DNA of 64,000 nucleotides from Tetrapyrgos nigripes (taxonomy: Eukaryota; Basidiomycota; Agaricomycetes; Agaricales; Campanellaceae): the NCBI GenBank assembly GCA_013368315.1, contig JAACJM010000007.1, forward strand, positions 248,001 to 312,000. Reading direction: 5' to 3'. The notes beneath the pieces were generated by a model. The model saw only the letters and a program-made list of their open reading frames with translations, was not told the origin of the DNA and ran no database searches. The position numbers and the translations under genes were made by a program. How positions within the stretch are numbered: position 1 is the stretch's first letter; each line of letters starts with the position of its first letter. Of the stretch, positions 45,124 to 57,410 are shown piece by piece.

Positions 45124-45210
45124 AAAGGTTCTGAGGGTAGAAACAATCTGCAGAGCATAAAGAGATAGGTTAGTAACTAAAGTACTTAGGTAAGTTGAGT
45201 AATGACATAC

Positions 45211-48200
45211 CTATCGTCTCTTGTTTGGCTTTTTTGGCTTACTAGCCATCTTTGGGTGTTTACCTACATGTCCAGCATCCTGGCTACCTTCACCTAGGTT
45301 TTTGTCTTCATCCCGTTCCTTCCTCTTCTTTTCTTCCATGGTTGTTGGCTGTTTATTTGGTGGGTTTTGGTCCTGAGTTGATTGCTGTCCAGCAAGAGAA
45401 GGCTCAGAAGAAGAGCTCCCCTTCTTTTGTTGATTTCTGGGAGAAGGGGAAGGAGGTGACCGAGCACATGGGGATTGCTGTGCACCCAGGTCTTTGTTAG
45501 TTTGCAAAGCTGGTTCAGATGCCAGAGGAACCTCTGGGTTTTCCATGTGCGCATCAGGAGGTTTATGCACACCCACGGAAGAGAAAGTCGAGTTAGCAGA
45601 GGCCTGGGGAACCTCTGAGTGGTCTGTGGGTGCGTTGGGAGTCTCTGGAGAGGGAGGATTAATCACAGAGGATGCCGAGTTGGAAGATGCTTGAGAAGCA
45701 CCTGAGTTGTCTGTAGGTGCTTTGGGAGTCTTGGTTTGAGAGGTAGGTACAGAAAGGGGGGAAGAGGAAGCACCCGAAGTAGAGGAAGGGTCTGAGGGCT
45801 GATCGGAGGGTTTATGCGCACCCTTGGAAGAGGAGGTCGAGTTAGAAAAGGGCTCGGAAACTTCTGAGTTGTCCATGGGTGGAGAGGGAGGATTAATCAC
45901 AGAGGACGCCGAGTTGGAAGATTTGGAAGAAGCCTGAGAAGCACCTGTATTTGCCTTGGGAGTCTCGGTTTGAGAGGAAGAATGTTCAGAAAGGGTGGAA
46001 GAGGAAGTGCCCGATGTGGAGGAAGGGTCAGAGGGCTGGTTAGAGTCAGCATGGGAGTGCTTGAAGATGACATCGTGCAGTTATCAGAGAACCACTGAGC
46101 AGTTTCTAGAACTGCAGCCGTTTTGAAAGACTTGTCAAGCGGGTCCTGCAAAATTGGTGGCTTGTAGATGCTGACATCTATATACACCTCAGGTGATTGC
46201 TGGAGTTCAGCATAATCTGGCATTCCACTATAACCACCAAAAGCTGGAGAGGTATCAGCATCAAGATAACAGGACTTACATTATAAGAACTCACCCCACA
46301 AGGCTCCTAGATAGGCCGAAATCAATTCACGCACTGTCTGCGCTGGGATATTTTCCGGGCATCTGGTTTTTTCAAGCTCACACTCAAGCTCACACTCAAG
46401 CTACCCTCAAGCTACCCTCAAACTCACTCAAGCCACACTCAAGCTCCCTCTAGCCACTCTTGAACCATCTCACAATGGTGCAAAACTACTTATATGCCCA
46501 GAAATGTCTTTGATATGCACTAAATTCTCTTGAATATGTCTACTATTTTTCAGCTTGTAATTCTATTGCCTTCAAGCCATCTTAAGCCACCTCAAACCAC
46601 ACTCAAGTCACACTCAAGCCATACTCAAGCCACACCAAGCTCAAGTCACATCACCACACTCAAGCAGCAATCAAGCCACACTCAAGCCTCAGGCCACACT
46701 CAAACCACCCCAAAGCTTCCTCTAGCCACTCTTACACCATCTCAAAATGATGCAAAAGCTACTTATATGCCCTGAAATGTCTTTGATATGCACTAAATTC
46801 TCTTGAATATGTCTAACATATTTTTTCTTGTAATTCTATTGCCCTCAAGCCATCTTAAGCCATCTCAAACCACAATCAAGCCACACTCAAGCCACACTCA
46901 AGAGACTCTCAAGCTACCCCCAAGATACCCTCAAGCTACCCTCAAGATACTCCCAAGCTACCCTCAAGATACCCCCAAGATACCCTCAAGCTACCCTCAA
47001 GATACCCCCAAGATACCCTCAAGCTACCCTCAAGATACCCCCAAGATACCCTCAAGCTCACTCAAGCCACACTCAAGCTTCCTCAAGCTACTCTTGAACC
47101 ATCTCAAAATGATGCAAAAGATACATATACACCACACCCAAGCCACACTCAAGCCACACTCAAACTCACTCAAGCCACACTCAAACTCACTCAAGCCACA
47201 CTCAAACTCACTCAAGCCACTCTTGAACCATCTCAAAATGATGCAAAAGGTACATATATGCCACACTCAGACTCACTCAAGCCACACTCAATCTCACTCA
47301 AGGCACACTCAATCTTACTCAAGCCACACTCAAGCTCACTCAAGCCACACTCAATCTTCCTCCAGCCATTCTTGAACCATCTCAAAATGATGCAAAAGGT
47401 ACATATATGCCACACTCAAGCCACACTTAAATTCACTCAAGCCACACATAAACTTCCTCTGGTCACACTTGAGCCATCTCAAAATGATGCAAAAGCTACA
47501 TATATGCCCTGAAATGTCTTTGATATGCACTCAATTCTCTTTTTTAGCTTGTAATTCTATTGCCATTGCCTCTGTATCATAAAGCCTCATTGATAAGGTT
47601 CTGCATGTTCCCCCTAGATTACCATATCTAACCAACAGAGTTGGGAAAATCTAGGAAAAATTGAGCATTCTATCTCTGTAATCCCAAAAGAATTATGTAT
47701 ATGACTCAGCAGAGGCTAAACTAAGGTGCAACAAAGAATGTAGTAGGCATAATATACATCTCCTCAATGAATCAGCCCTTCAATGTGAATACATTGGTGT
47801 GAAATGAAGTGTAGTGAAGTTGAGGGATAAACACAGCCATATCCAAAATAGGAAGTCAAGATACCCTCAAGCTACCCTCAAGCTACCCTCAAGCTACTCA
47901 AGCCACAGTGGCTTGACTGTGAGCTTGAAAAACTGGTGGCCCATATTTTCCAGGTCAACATCAGGGAATCGGGGACGAGAATCGGAATCGACGAGAATCT
48001 TGAAAGCTGTAGTCGACGCCGGAACTGAAGAAATCCACTGAGTATGTCGTGTACATACAGAAGAGAAAATGGAACCATACCTGGACAATACTTCTGACCA
48101 TATCTGGTCCATGCTTCTTCAAATGGGTTGAAAGCGTCAGGATACTCATTGTTGAAGTCGGGAGTGGTATCTGGATCAGAATGAGCAGATAAACTTTGAA

Positions 48201-49106
48201 CTCAATGTTAATAATGCACCATTAGTATAAACTAGGAGTCTTACCTTCCTGACACAAGAGAACCATCTTGTATGAAGTTGTAGCTCAACATGAGCTCTAG
48301 CTTGCCAAGGTGGCCATACTGACATAGAGCATCCATGAGGGCAACCACACCAACCATAAATTCATCTTGGTTGCTGAAAGCAATAATCAGTATACGCACA
48401 TTGGCAGCAGCAAAGAACTAAAGATGCAAGACCTACCTTTTGATGTCCCAGGTTGCCCTAGCCTGCTGCTCAAATGACGCTTTCTTTGCCTCGTCAAGAG
48501 CTCCCCAAGTTCTTTTACCGCCTTCTTGAGTCGAATCTGGTCATTGTCGCCCTCAAGCTTCTGAGCATGCTGTGCGATCCAGTCCTTATTCACTGCCTTG
48601 AAAACTGCCTCGCCGTCATCGATTTTGCCGTTCCGGATGATCTGAACAAGACGAACAAAGTTACGCATAGTCTTGACACATGCAACTTTGTCGTGTGTCC
48701 TACTGGAATGTGCATTGGGGTTGGGATCAGAATTGGAGGTGGGAGAATTGGAGTTGGAGTCGTCAGGAGAATTGCGGTCAGCGATGGTTCCAGTGTTTTT
48801 TGTGGCATGTTTCTTCTGCTTGTCTCTTCGGTTTGTGAACCAATGCTTGATAGACTAGTCATGCAAACAACAAGCATTAGAAGACCAATGCACCAAATAA
48901 AAAAGTAAACACACATTTGTCCATTCAGCCTCACTCTTCGCATTCAAGTCTAGCTTGTCTTTGAATGCTTCATGCACCAGAACTGTGGGAATGGCTGTCT
49001 TCAGATGTGAATTTTTCAGCACGTTTGAACTGCACTCAAGATAAGCAGGTAGGAACTCCTTGTTGAGAACGGACTGTTGCTCAATGCTGAGCACTGGCAA
49101 AGGCAT
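45211..49106 (-). CDS. Homeodomain-like protein in the KDZ element, split by a minisatellite
   Basis: Exon 1 (49106-48915) starts MPLPVLSIEQQSVLNKEFLP. Intron 48914-48855 joins EAEWTN to SIKHWFTNRRDKQKKHA, giving the WFxNRR recognition-helix motif of homeodomains. Exon 2 runs to about 48437 with a Ser/Asn-rich linker, then MRNFVRLVQIIRNGKIDDGE. Further exons give DEFMVGVVALMDALCQYGHL and VDLENMGHQFFKLTVKPLWL. The minisatellite (46372-47910) then intervenes, probably as an expanded intron. After it come CPENIPAQTVRELISAYLGA, MPDYAELQQSPEVYIDVSIY and a long Ser/Thr/Pro-rich tail ending in basic KPKKPNKRR, a likely nuclear signal. The tail contains an internal duplication of about 70 residues (QPSDPSSTSG ... 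SASSVINPPSP, twice). Not every exon join is resolved. It is probably a DNA-binding accessory protein of the element. Confidence 0.55.
46372..47910. repeat. Minisatellite of 11-base CTCAAGCCACA-type units with higher-order structure
   Basis: Dozens of units of CTCAAGCCACA, CTCAAGCTCA, CTCAAGCTACC and CTCAAGATACC occur. They are interrupted about six times by a spacer beginning near GAACCATCTCAAAATGATGC (46461, 46735, 47097, 47226, 47385 and 47475), often followed by a block ending in CTTGTAATTCTATTGCC. At the right end the unit CTCAAGCCACA (47897-47907) is itself the reverse complement of exon codons for LWLE in the homeodomain-like gene. Confidence 0.88.
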
Positions 49107-49984
49107 GATGAGTGAGGAATGAGGGAAGAGTGTCAGTCGTGACACAAAAGAGAACTGTGAATTTACACGTGAGGAGACTGCCACAAAAGGGAAAAGGTGA
49201 GAGTTACCTGGATTGTGGAACAATGGGAAATCATGAACAATTGGAATAATGAACCCAGAGATAACGTGGCTCCACCTAGATCATCAGACAAAGAGATCTT
49301 GAGTATTTCCTTTTGCAGAACAAGGGAGATTGGCCCTTACATATTACACTACATTGGAAAAATGGCAAAGGTTCTCTGCGATGATGATGCCATGGACTTT
49401 TGTTGGGTTGTTTGGGAGAAGATGTGTGGCGTTGGCCAAAAGAAATAGGTGAAGATAGCTGAATTGTATTGGAGCTATATCCTAAAAGAGAAACCCCAAA
49501 TGTGACCTAAGAAGGACATGTCAGTCAAGTATCAAATAACAATCCCAACTACTCACCTATGTTGAAAGTGCAACTTGAGGATAGATGACAATCATACTAA
49601 TCACTCGAACACGTAACAAGAAATAAAGTATGCTATATTCAAGAACTTGTAAGCTAGAATAACAAAAGAATACACTACACATTAAAAAAAGGCAGCAGGA
49701 TAAAACAAATGTTCATCAAATATCATACAACATCATCAAGAGAAAGAGGTACTGTAGCTGCTCATCCAAAGACATCAAAAAATCGCTGTAGATATATCTG
49801 CACAACACATTGTTCAAAAGTTTCCAATAATAAATCCCCAAGCAAATCACACTCGCAATAATCTGCCAAATTCCGATAAGCACTGACACCATCCCAATCT
49901 AGCATGACATTGTGCAAGGCCAAGAGGTAAGGCTTTCATGACTCCATTATGTGTGCGGCAAATCCTTGGGAAGCCAAAGAAATG

Positions 49985-51226
49985 TTAGGGGTGATATTGC
50001 CCCCCCACTTCAGGTCCAGGAATGATGCTGCCATCGGGAACAAAAGGAGCATGGTTCATTGGCGCAGGAAGGGACAGAGGGGTGATCGGATCAGGAGGAA
50101 GGGAAGTGAGGAAGGCGTCAAATTCTGCAAGCTGTTCGCGAGCGTTTGGGGAGAGGTTAGGTTGGTATGTAGGTTTGGGAGGTTGAATGAGTTCAGGATT
50201 GGAATTGGGACTATACTGGAAGGAACAGCAAGAAAGGTTTGCATCATGGGTAGCATTCTGACATTCTGGATGTACGAGGATGCTGTCCAATGCGATCAAC
50301 TCACATCTGAAATTGAGCATGGACAGCTCACAAAGCACCTCCTGAACCACTCTGTCTGGTACTGGTGCGTCCACACTAATATCTTGTCCACGCCATGAAA
50401 CTGAGCCTAGTGGTACTTCACAGTCAAGTGTTACACCACTCTCGAACACGCAACTACCAAGTAACGTACGAACTTCCAGCTTGCAGTTTTCTGCACGAGT
50501 TTCTTTGGAGCTGGAGGAAGCTCGGAACTCGCCCCCGAGCAACTGGCGCCATATGTGGTTCAAAACCGGGGAGCATGAAGATTGGGACAATCGAAGGAGG
50601 ATGATATCACGAAACCTAAGCCAATTTTTGATGTACTTTGATAACTTGTCACGGCTCTGCATGGCGATGAAAAGCTGTGAATCCGGGAATGCGAAGCCTT
50701 TTGTAGGTGAAGCAGGGGGGTTGCTGATATCGACATGAGATAAACAATACCTCCAAACGGGCGAGGAAAGAGGGAAAAGTGGATCGGTGGGAAGGGAGTA
50801 TGGGTTCTGGCCACCTCCTTGATGGTTGTTTGCAGGTTTCTGGTCTGAGAAGAATGAGCATGAGCTGGTAGAACATTGAAAAAGACAAAGAAATACGAAC
50901 ATGGCTTTGACTTGTGCAGATTCTGGGGTTCTCTACACATCACAAGGCTTGATGAGGCAGCGAGGTCAAGATGAGGTCATGGTGTGGACTGAAATGGATT
51001 AAATCTTCTGAAAACTCCAGACGTGTCTTCACTAATTGCTGCATATTGGGCACTGAAATCTGGAGTTCCCATGTATATGATGTGGGAGGAAAAGATACAA
51101 TCCTTTCGTTCCATGGCGTCAAAAGAATGAAGTGGTCCGAGGGTCCTGACTTCAACCCCAGGGAGATCGCGGACATGGTGAATGTACCAGAATGGAATAC
51201 CGGCTCGATAGAGCTGACCGGCCACA
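49985..51226 (-). CDS. Conserved unknown gene in the KDZ element
   Basis: The upstream part (51226-50977) reads GQLYRAGIPFWYIHHVRDLP, GVEVRTLGPLHSFDAMERKD and YMGTPDFSAQYAAISEDTSG. An uninterrupted frame from 50902 to 49985 gives SPTKGFAFPDSQLFIAMQSR, DKLSKYIKNWLRFRDIILLR, LNHIWRQLLGGEF and VVQEVLCELSMLNFRCELIA, then a Pro-rich tail. This two-part pattern (QLYR.GIPFW..., FPD..LF....RDK...Y..NWL..R and ELS.LNFR.EL.ALD) recalls a large family of uncharacterised mushroom proteins. The splice between the two parts, and the true start upstream of 51226, are not resolved. No catalytic motif is seen. Confidence 0.5.
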
Positions 51227-51398
51227 TCAAGATCCCAGATGATGGAGCAGACACAGGATTATCCCTACCATCTATCTGAGGCTTATATATGCCGCAGTAA
51301 TTGAGTAATGCGAGTAGCTCCAGAAAGGTACACTGCTTCCTTGACAGCCTATCGGGTTCCTCCCCAGAAGCTCACTGGATAGATGTTTGTTTTGCCAG

Positions 51399-51602
51399 AA
51401 CCTTTGTCCGAAACGACGTTAAACTATTTCTTCCTATCACTTCACTGCCCAACAGTTTCAATCAGTCTGTAGTCGCCATCTTATCATGTGGTGAGTGTCT
51501 CCTTCCTTTACTTACCATTTTTTGTCTGTATTGTACTCGGAAACTTACTGAAACATGTTTATTTGGTCAGAACCTTCATCCGAAACGACGTTAAACTATT
51601 TC
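51399..51602 (+). repeat. Pair of 34-base direct repeats
   Basis: CGAAACGACGTTAAACTATT, with AGAACCTT before it, occurs at 51399-51432 and again at 51569-51602, with two changes. Both read TF-RNDVKLF in the plus strand. This may be a duplication scar, or two related exons, upstream of the 51.8 kb gene. Confidence 0.7.
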
Positions 51603-51827
51603 GGCTCGCGGCTGCTTTACATCCAAAAAAGGAACTGTGGGCTGTAACCACCCCACTCAGTGGTAAGTTGACACTGAGTGGAGTGTCTACTTGTGTGTTC
51701 CATTATGCCCAATGGGTAAGTATGTCGTCCCTTTTCCATTTATGGACTACAAACAAAAAATCATGGTACTAATTCTCGGATTTAAGCTAATAACTCAACG
51801 TTGACTCCATTCCTTCTGCATTCAGCC

Positions 51828-52764
51828 ATGCCTGCTGAAAGAACCGCACAGCGTCGCCGACCCAACAACACTCTTACTGTTCATGATGAACTCATCCTCA
51901 TCAATCGTCAGATTGTCAGCTGTGCCCAGCAACTCAACGGAGGAAGGCGTCCGAGACAACGCCTTCTGTGCCCTGATGGTGAACATTTCACCATGATTTG
52001 GGGAGGAAGTGATGAGATCAATGTCTGGTTGTATGAAGGAGATGATTTTGGGAAGTTCTATTCCCTGGTATGTTTCATTTTCTTTGCGCCTCCTCCCAAT
52101 GCTCATAGTTATTAATTCCAGTGCCTGGACGAGAGTCGCAGACCCTGTCACCATCAGTTCTACGACCGATGGATTACTGGAACAATACTCGCACACGACC
52201 GTATCATCCGGGAGCACTTGGACCGAAAGCAAGCCCTCGAGGATCCTAATCGCCGCCATGAACTTCCCCAAGTCTTGGGTGCCACCACAGTCTCTACTAG
52301 CTCTGCCTCAAACAGTTCTGGTTCTCAAGATGTCACTCAGCGAATGGCCTCACATTGTGCTCCAATGAATCAGGCCACATCTCCTCCTTCCAGCCCTATA
52401 CTGTCTACTCCTGCCATCAGAAGACGCCCACAGCCCTTTCCAATGAGCTCGCCTCCTCAGCGAAGGTCTCCTTCTCCTTTCGACATCCCCATGTTCGCAT
52501 CTTCCCCTTTGCACCCAGGTCCTCACAGAGCTTCAAGCCAGTTGGAGCAGCAGCAAGACACTGAGACCATGAATGAAGCTGCTGTTCTCTCTCTCAACAA
52601 GACAATTTCCGCTCTGGTTTATAAGGTAGGTTGTAGCCATGTATTACTCATGTAGGTTCTTTCTAATACTTTTCTTCGTATTCTCCATCTAGAGGTTCTC
52701 CACTTTTGAAGTCTGTGAGCTCCCACTTTGTTTTACGTGCCGAGGCTATCGTCTGGTACTTTGA
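51828..52764 (+). CDS. Unknown protein gene adjacent to the KDZ transposase
   Basis: Exons 51828-52067, 52122-52625 and 52693-52764 total 816 bases, 271 residues. The start MPAERTAQRRRPNN is basic. The first 120 residues look globular (LLCPDGEHFTMIWGGSDEIN; VWLYEGDDFGKFYSLCLDES; HHQFYDRWITGTILAHDRII). A Ser/Pro-rich region follows (PSSPILSTPAIRRRPQPF). A short last exon adds RFSTFEVCELPLCFTCRGYR with three Cys. I do not recognise the family. It reads in the same direction as the transposase and stops about 540 bases before it, so it may be a companion gene of the element. Confidence 0.55.
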
Positions 52765-53302
52765 GACCATAAGATGGCCTTGGGTGCTCTAGGATTAGAA
52801 ATTAATGATTGTATTCAACAATTCTGTGGTGGGATCTGGGAGGATACAGCTTGGAACGCTGCCATCAATGTTGAAGCAGGAAGTCTCGTCCTCCTCAAGC
52901 CCAAAGGGCTTCATGTTCAAATGCAGAGATATTGTAGACAATGTTCTGAAATACAACAATTTCCTTTATTCAACAACTGTAGGACACCCAGTTATAGGTG
53001 GACAACCAGGCCTTCCCCATTTAGAGATCAAAAAAAGATGGGCTCAAATAGGCAGCAGGACACAATAGGCCTCTACAGCAAAGGTCAAAGCGTCATTGTC
53101 ACTGTTTGGTCTCTACTTTCAGCCCACCTCAATCTCTCATTCTGCCCCCATTCTCTCCCAAACGTCAGGATCCTACCCACCTCACTTTTGGCCCACCTCT
53201 CTCTCTGCTGCTCCCATTCTTCTTTTGCGTCACGATACTAGCTCTACCTCTCGCTCTGCAACTGTTCTCTTCGCACTCACAACATTCTTATTCTCCATCC
53301 AC

Positions 53303-56300
53303 ATGTCGAAGCGCAGGAGCCGAGCAACCAAGGCTGGTAAAGACCTTTTGGACGAAATCAAGAAGAAGCAGAAAGTCACACTCTTGGGGGATACCATCGT
53401 ACAGATTCACAGTGATGGGAGTCGAACTCTCAAATCTGCACCTCCTCCAACTGCTACTTCTCCCAACGCTCGAATCACCATTGTAGAACCTCCTCTTCCT
53501 CCACCTTCCCCTTCTGGCTCCTACCCATCTCCTTCACTGCCCCACAATACTGCCGAGACCCAGCAAGACAACATGGATAGTCCCAACACTCCAAAAACAT
53601 CTCAACCATCACAATCCACACAGGCCTTATGGGACCTGGTTACCATTGTCCCTCAGCTCACAAACTTGTTCCTCACCCATGAAGCCAACATGGAATGCAC
53701 AGAGGACTGCTCCTGTGGCAGAGGCAAGCAACTCATCAGCTGCCAAGATTGTCTCTTCTTCGAGACATCATGCAATGACTGTTTCATTGACCAGCATCAG
53801 TGCATGCCACTACACTGGGCTCGTGTCTGGGATCCAGAGCATGGCTTCTACCGCTGTCATGACATCAGTGCTCTGCGAGAAGACTATGCCATTCAGCTTG
53901 GTCATGCCAGTGGTTCTTGCAACAATCCTCATAAACCAGTCAAATTCGTCATCACACATTCCAATGGAGTCCATGCCACCCGAGTCTCGTTCTGTGCATG
54001 TTTTGGGGGTGGCGATCATATCAGCCAACTCATGCGAGCTAAACTATTCCCTGGCTCTGCAAGTGAGCCCATTTCAGCATTTTCCTTTGCCATCCTCAAG
54101 GAGTACGATATTCACAGCTTGCAGGCAAAAATTAGTGGTTACGATTATGCCTTTTCGCTTCGCCGTCTTTCGGACAACGTCTTCACCTATCAGTCGTTTT
54201 TGCGAGTAGCATGATTTTGGCGGTACCTCCAGTCGAGGCTGCGATTTGGGCAGGTACATGGCATTGACAGACTGTTCCCTCATCGCCCACCAGGTTCATT
54301 GATGGTTTACTGTCCAGCCTGCATGGATTCGGGCGTAAATATCTTTGGCAATTGGTGGACATGTCCCCCGTGGTTGAGGTATGCTGTTTTCACTATCGGG
54401 CTATTCTTCTTGCTAACATTCTCACTAGGCATTTGATCCAGATGCGCATAACCCTTGATGGCAATCATCAGATTTGCCAGTTCTGGAAGAATTGTGATCG
54501 CCATGATGTTTCACTTGCAGCTGGGGTGTCCTACTTTCCAGAGCCAAAGCAGTACTTGTTATACTTGGACGATGTGTGTGCTACAGGTTCTCAGGTATGG
54601 TTTCTCTTGCTCCAGTATATATCCCATTCTGACTTGGAAGTTCATCTAGGAGGCTCCCGACTGTAACAATGTCAAAGTTATAGCCAAGCAAGGAGAAGTC
54701 CAAACCCAAAAGTGCGCAAAGAAAGAAGGTGTGAACACTCAGTGTGATCATGTCTGTATCATGGCCACAGCTGATATGCACAATGGTGAAAGGTGTGTAA
54801 AGGTACTACTTTTGTTCAGGTTATTGTAACTGACAGATACATGGGCACCCAGGTATGCAAATGTTGACGCATCTTTCCATCATGCCTTCAAGATGTATGG
54901 TTATGGAGACGGCAAGACCAACAACCATCGTGAATTCGTTTGCTTTCGTGATAGCTATGACGCTAATTGCAGTTATTGGATACACAAAGGAAAGCATTTT
55001 GCCACTTCAAAGTACCTTTCCAATCAGAAGGAATTTGTTGTCCAGTTTGAGCACAGCATTCCCGATCTCCACATCAAAGGCCACAAGGATGATTGTATTG
55101 TTGTCTTTGGAACTCCATACCAGTGGTGTGTTGGACATTTTCATGGTGAGACTGCGGAATACTACTGGGTGGAATTGAACCAAGTTGGTGGGTATACAAG
55201 GCAGATGAACGATGGGCATAGAGAAGACACAATCATTGCTCATCACAATGATTGGAATTGGCGAAAGACAGTCAACATCGGTAAGTCTCTATTCACCAAA
55301 TCTGATTGTGATGACGTCTAACTCATTGCATTGCAACTAGCAGATCAAACAGCTCAAGATCTCGAGTATGCTCACCTACAGTACCAGTGGAAGCGTGATC
55401 AACTTCGACAGCTCTCTGATGCAGATTCCCGCTCTGCAGAATGGTCAAGAATGTCTCGAGAACCTCACTTGGAGAAAACGGGACCAGGAGGCCAGCAGAA
55501 CTGGGTCAGCGTCTACCACCGGCGACCTCAAGCGACACCATCCTTGGAATCCCTACTGGCTAGTATTGTGACCAAGGATGTTCAGCACTCCCAAATGAGT
55601 GCAAACATTCATGAAGCATTCTTCTGTAAAGCCTTTGATGCTGAACGCTTGCAGTGAGTGGTTTGCCTTCATTTTGGATGAATATTCATTCTAACTTCTC
55701 TGAAGACATGAAATCCATGAAATTCAGCGACGCAACAAGAAGAACCCTGACGGTATGTCATTTCGTGATCAGGAAGAGCTCTGCAAACAATTGGTTCACC
55801 TGGAGAAAGCCCTCGATCAATTTCGCCTACACCGTGCAGAGCTTATGCCTGGCATTGCTTCTGTGGTATCCTCTGCAGCTCAAAAGCAGACTGTACCTGA
55901 GGACGAGAAGCTTTTCTTACCCTCTAACTTCAGCGCTGAGGAGAGGGTGAAATTTGAGCTCTGTGCTCTGGCATCCATGGAAATTTCAGTTCGACAAGCA
56001 CAAGCCAACGAAGAGATTGACCACGTCAAGAGCATCGTGAAGTCTATCTCAACAATGCTCCATTTCCATGCAAAGAATATTCGAGGCCAAGATCGCAAGA
56101 CCCGCTCACAGCATGACATTGCCAATGCATTTGCAAAATGAGATTGCCATATTAATGGCTACAACCATGCGTGGGCGGCTCTAATCCAACTGGGTTACAT
56201 CAATGCTCAGGACATGGACTCCCTATCCCTTATTGCGTCCTGAGGACACACACCGGCTACCCGTTGAGATAAAATGCAGAACGGGTGACTTGAAGCAGGA

Positions 56301-57403
56301 AAACGGCTTGCTATGGACCATTGGTGCTGCATCCGACTTGTTGGTGGGTGTGGAGCCTGGTGACAACCTTCCTGTTGGACTGGATGAGGATTTGTCTCCA
56401 CCGCTTCTAGTTACTGCAACACAGATGACACAACAGCTTTCAGGTAGGTTATTGATTCCTTGTGGTTTATGCTATGTTAGTAACCGCTTCTCTCAGTCCC
56501 AACAGGGCCTAGACAGAAGGCTGACAAGACTACTGTGCCTGCCGAGCCTACATCAAGTATTGTTGGTTTGGATAAAGAAGATGAAGAGGCACTTGCCTCA
56601 GCGGACCCAGAAGACACTGTTCCTTTTGATGAAGATACACTACCAACTGCACGAGAAAAGCGGAACCAGAAGAAAGAGAAGAGTGAGGTTTCCACTTCAC
56701 TTTCGCTTCTCTTGATGCTGATTATAGCTAACTTACATCATGTAGAATATCGAAAAGATACTTGGCTGTGGTCCAAGGGTACACGCAATATGACTCCAGA
56801 ACAGATGAAGGAATGGGAAGAGGAAGGTCTGTGTTTCGTATTTCTGATATCACTGTTAACTACAAGACCACTAAAGCATCGATTTGCAGGAGATCGCGTT
56901 CAATGGTTCCGAGCGGAAGCTGAGATGTATCGGTGGATGGAGCAGTTTGAGATCAAACATACTGAATTCGCTCGAATCATAAACCATTTCCGCACCATGT
57001 CATCTTCTTGGACTTCTTTGGCTGAGTCACCCGACATGCCTGGTCACTCTGCATATGCCAGGCAACATGCGGCCATGTATCATGACCTTGCTGAAGATGC
57101 TGAGTTTTGCTTCAAGAAAGTGGGGCATCCAGATTTCACAGCGCTACCAGAAGGCGTACTGTTGCATGAGAGGGTAGCTTCATGGAGAGAGACGCAGCTT
57201 GAGTGGATGGTTACAAAAGTAAGCTTTTCATTCCAGTTTCGTTGATTGAAGTTCTGATAATTTCATGTTCTGCCACAGGGCATTCATAAGGCATACATGG
57301 TAAGGTTTTTCTTTGGTCATGCCTATGCTGTAGTCTGATAGTTTTGTATGTGCTCCTTTAGAATGCCACCCTGCATCAGGGAATGCCGAGTAAGAAGCCT
57401 TGA
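53303..57403 (+). pseudogene. KDZ transposase with CxC2 cysteine cluster, broken
   Basis: From MSKRRSRATKAGKDLLDEIK the gene runs over at least nine exons (53303-54378, 54429-54594, 54650-54792, 54853-55280, 55344-55653, 55706 on). A CxC2 cluster spans about residues 130-230 (CTEDCSCGRG; CQDC; CNDCF; LHWARVWDPEHGFYRCHDIS; LGHASGSCNNP; VSFCACFGG). The transposase core then shows LDGNHQ, GER-YANVDASF, SYDANCSYW, PDLHIKGHKDDC and GHFHGETAEYYWVE with IIAHHNDWNWRK. These correspond to the D, D and E catalytic blocks of KDZ enzymes. RGQDRKTRSQ and VQWFRAEAEMYRWMEQ mark the C-terminal coil. Lesions are TGA at 54212-54214 (VA-stop-FWRYLQ), TGA at 56139-56141 and a frameshift near 56200. Both TGAs are one C-to-T step from CGA (Arg). 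The gene cannot make a full transposase, though the catalytic residues remain. Confidence 0.78.
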
Positions 57404-57410
57404 GAGGTAG

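Noticed and set aside
45294..45572. Alternative minus-strand ORF within the Ser/Pro-rich tail
   Set aside because: Overlaps the longer frame that ends with a basic nuclear-type signal. Low complexity makes chance ORFs common.
46372..47520. CRISPR-like array
   Set aside because: Units are 11 bases with no unique spacers, and the genome is eukaryotic. It is a minisatellite.
48437..49106. Mating-type homeodomain (HD1/HD2) locus
   Set aside because: Only the WFTNRR helix fits. There is no divergent HD pair and no usual neighbours, and the gene lies within a transposon.
53303..57403. Stop-codon readthrough or reassigned TGA in the transposase
   Set aside because: A frameshift is also present and a neighbouring gene shows the same CGA-to-TGA changes, so decay is the simpler reading.
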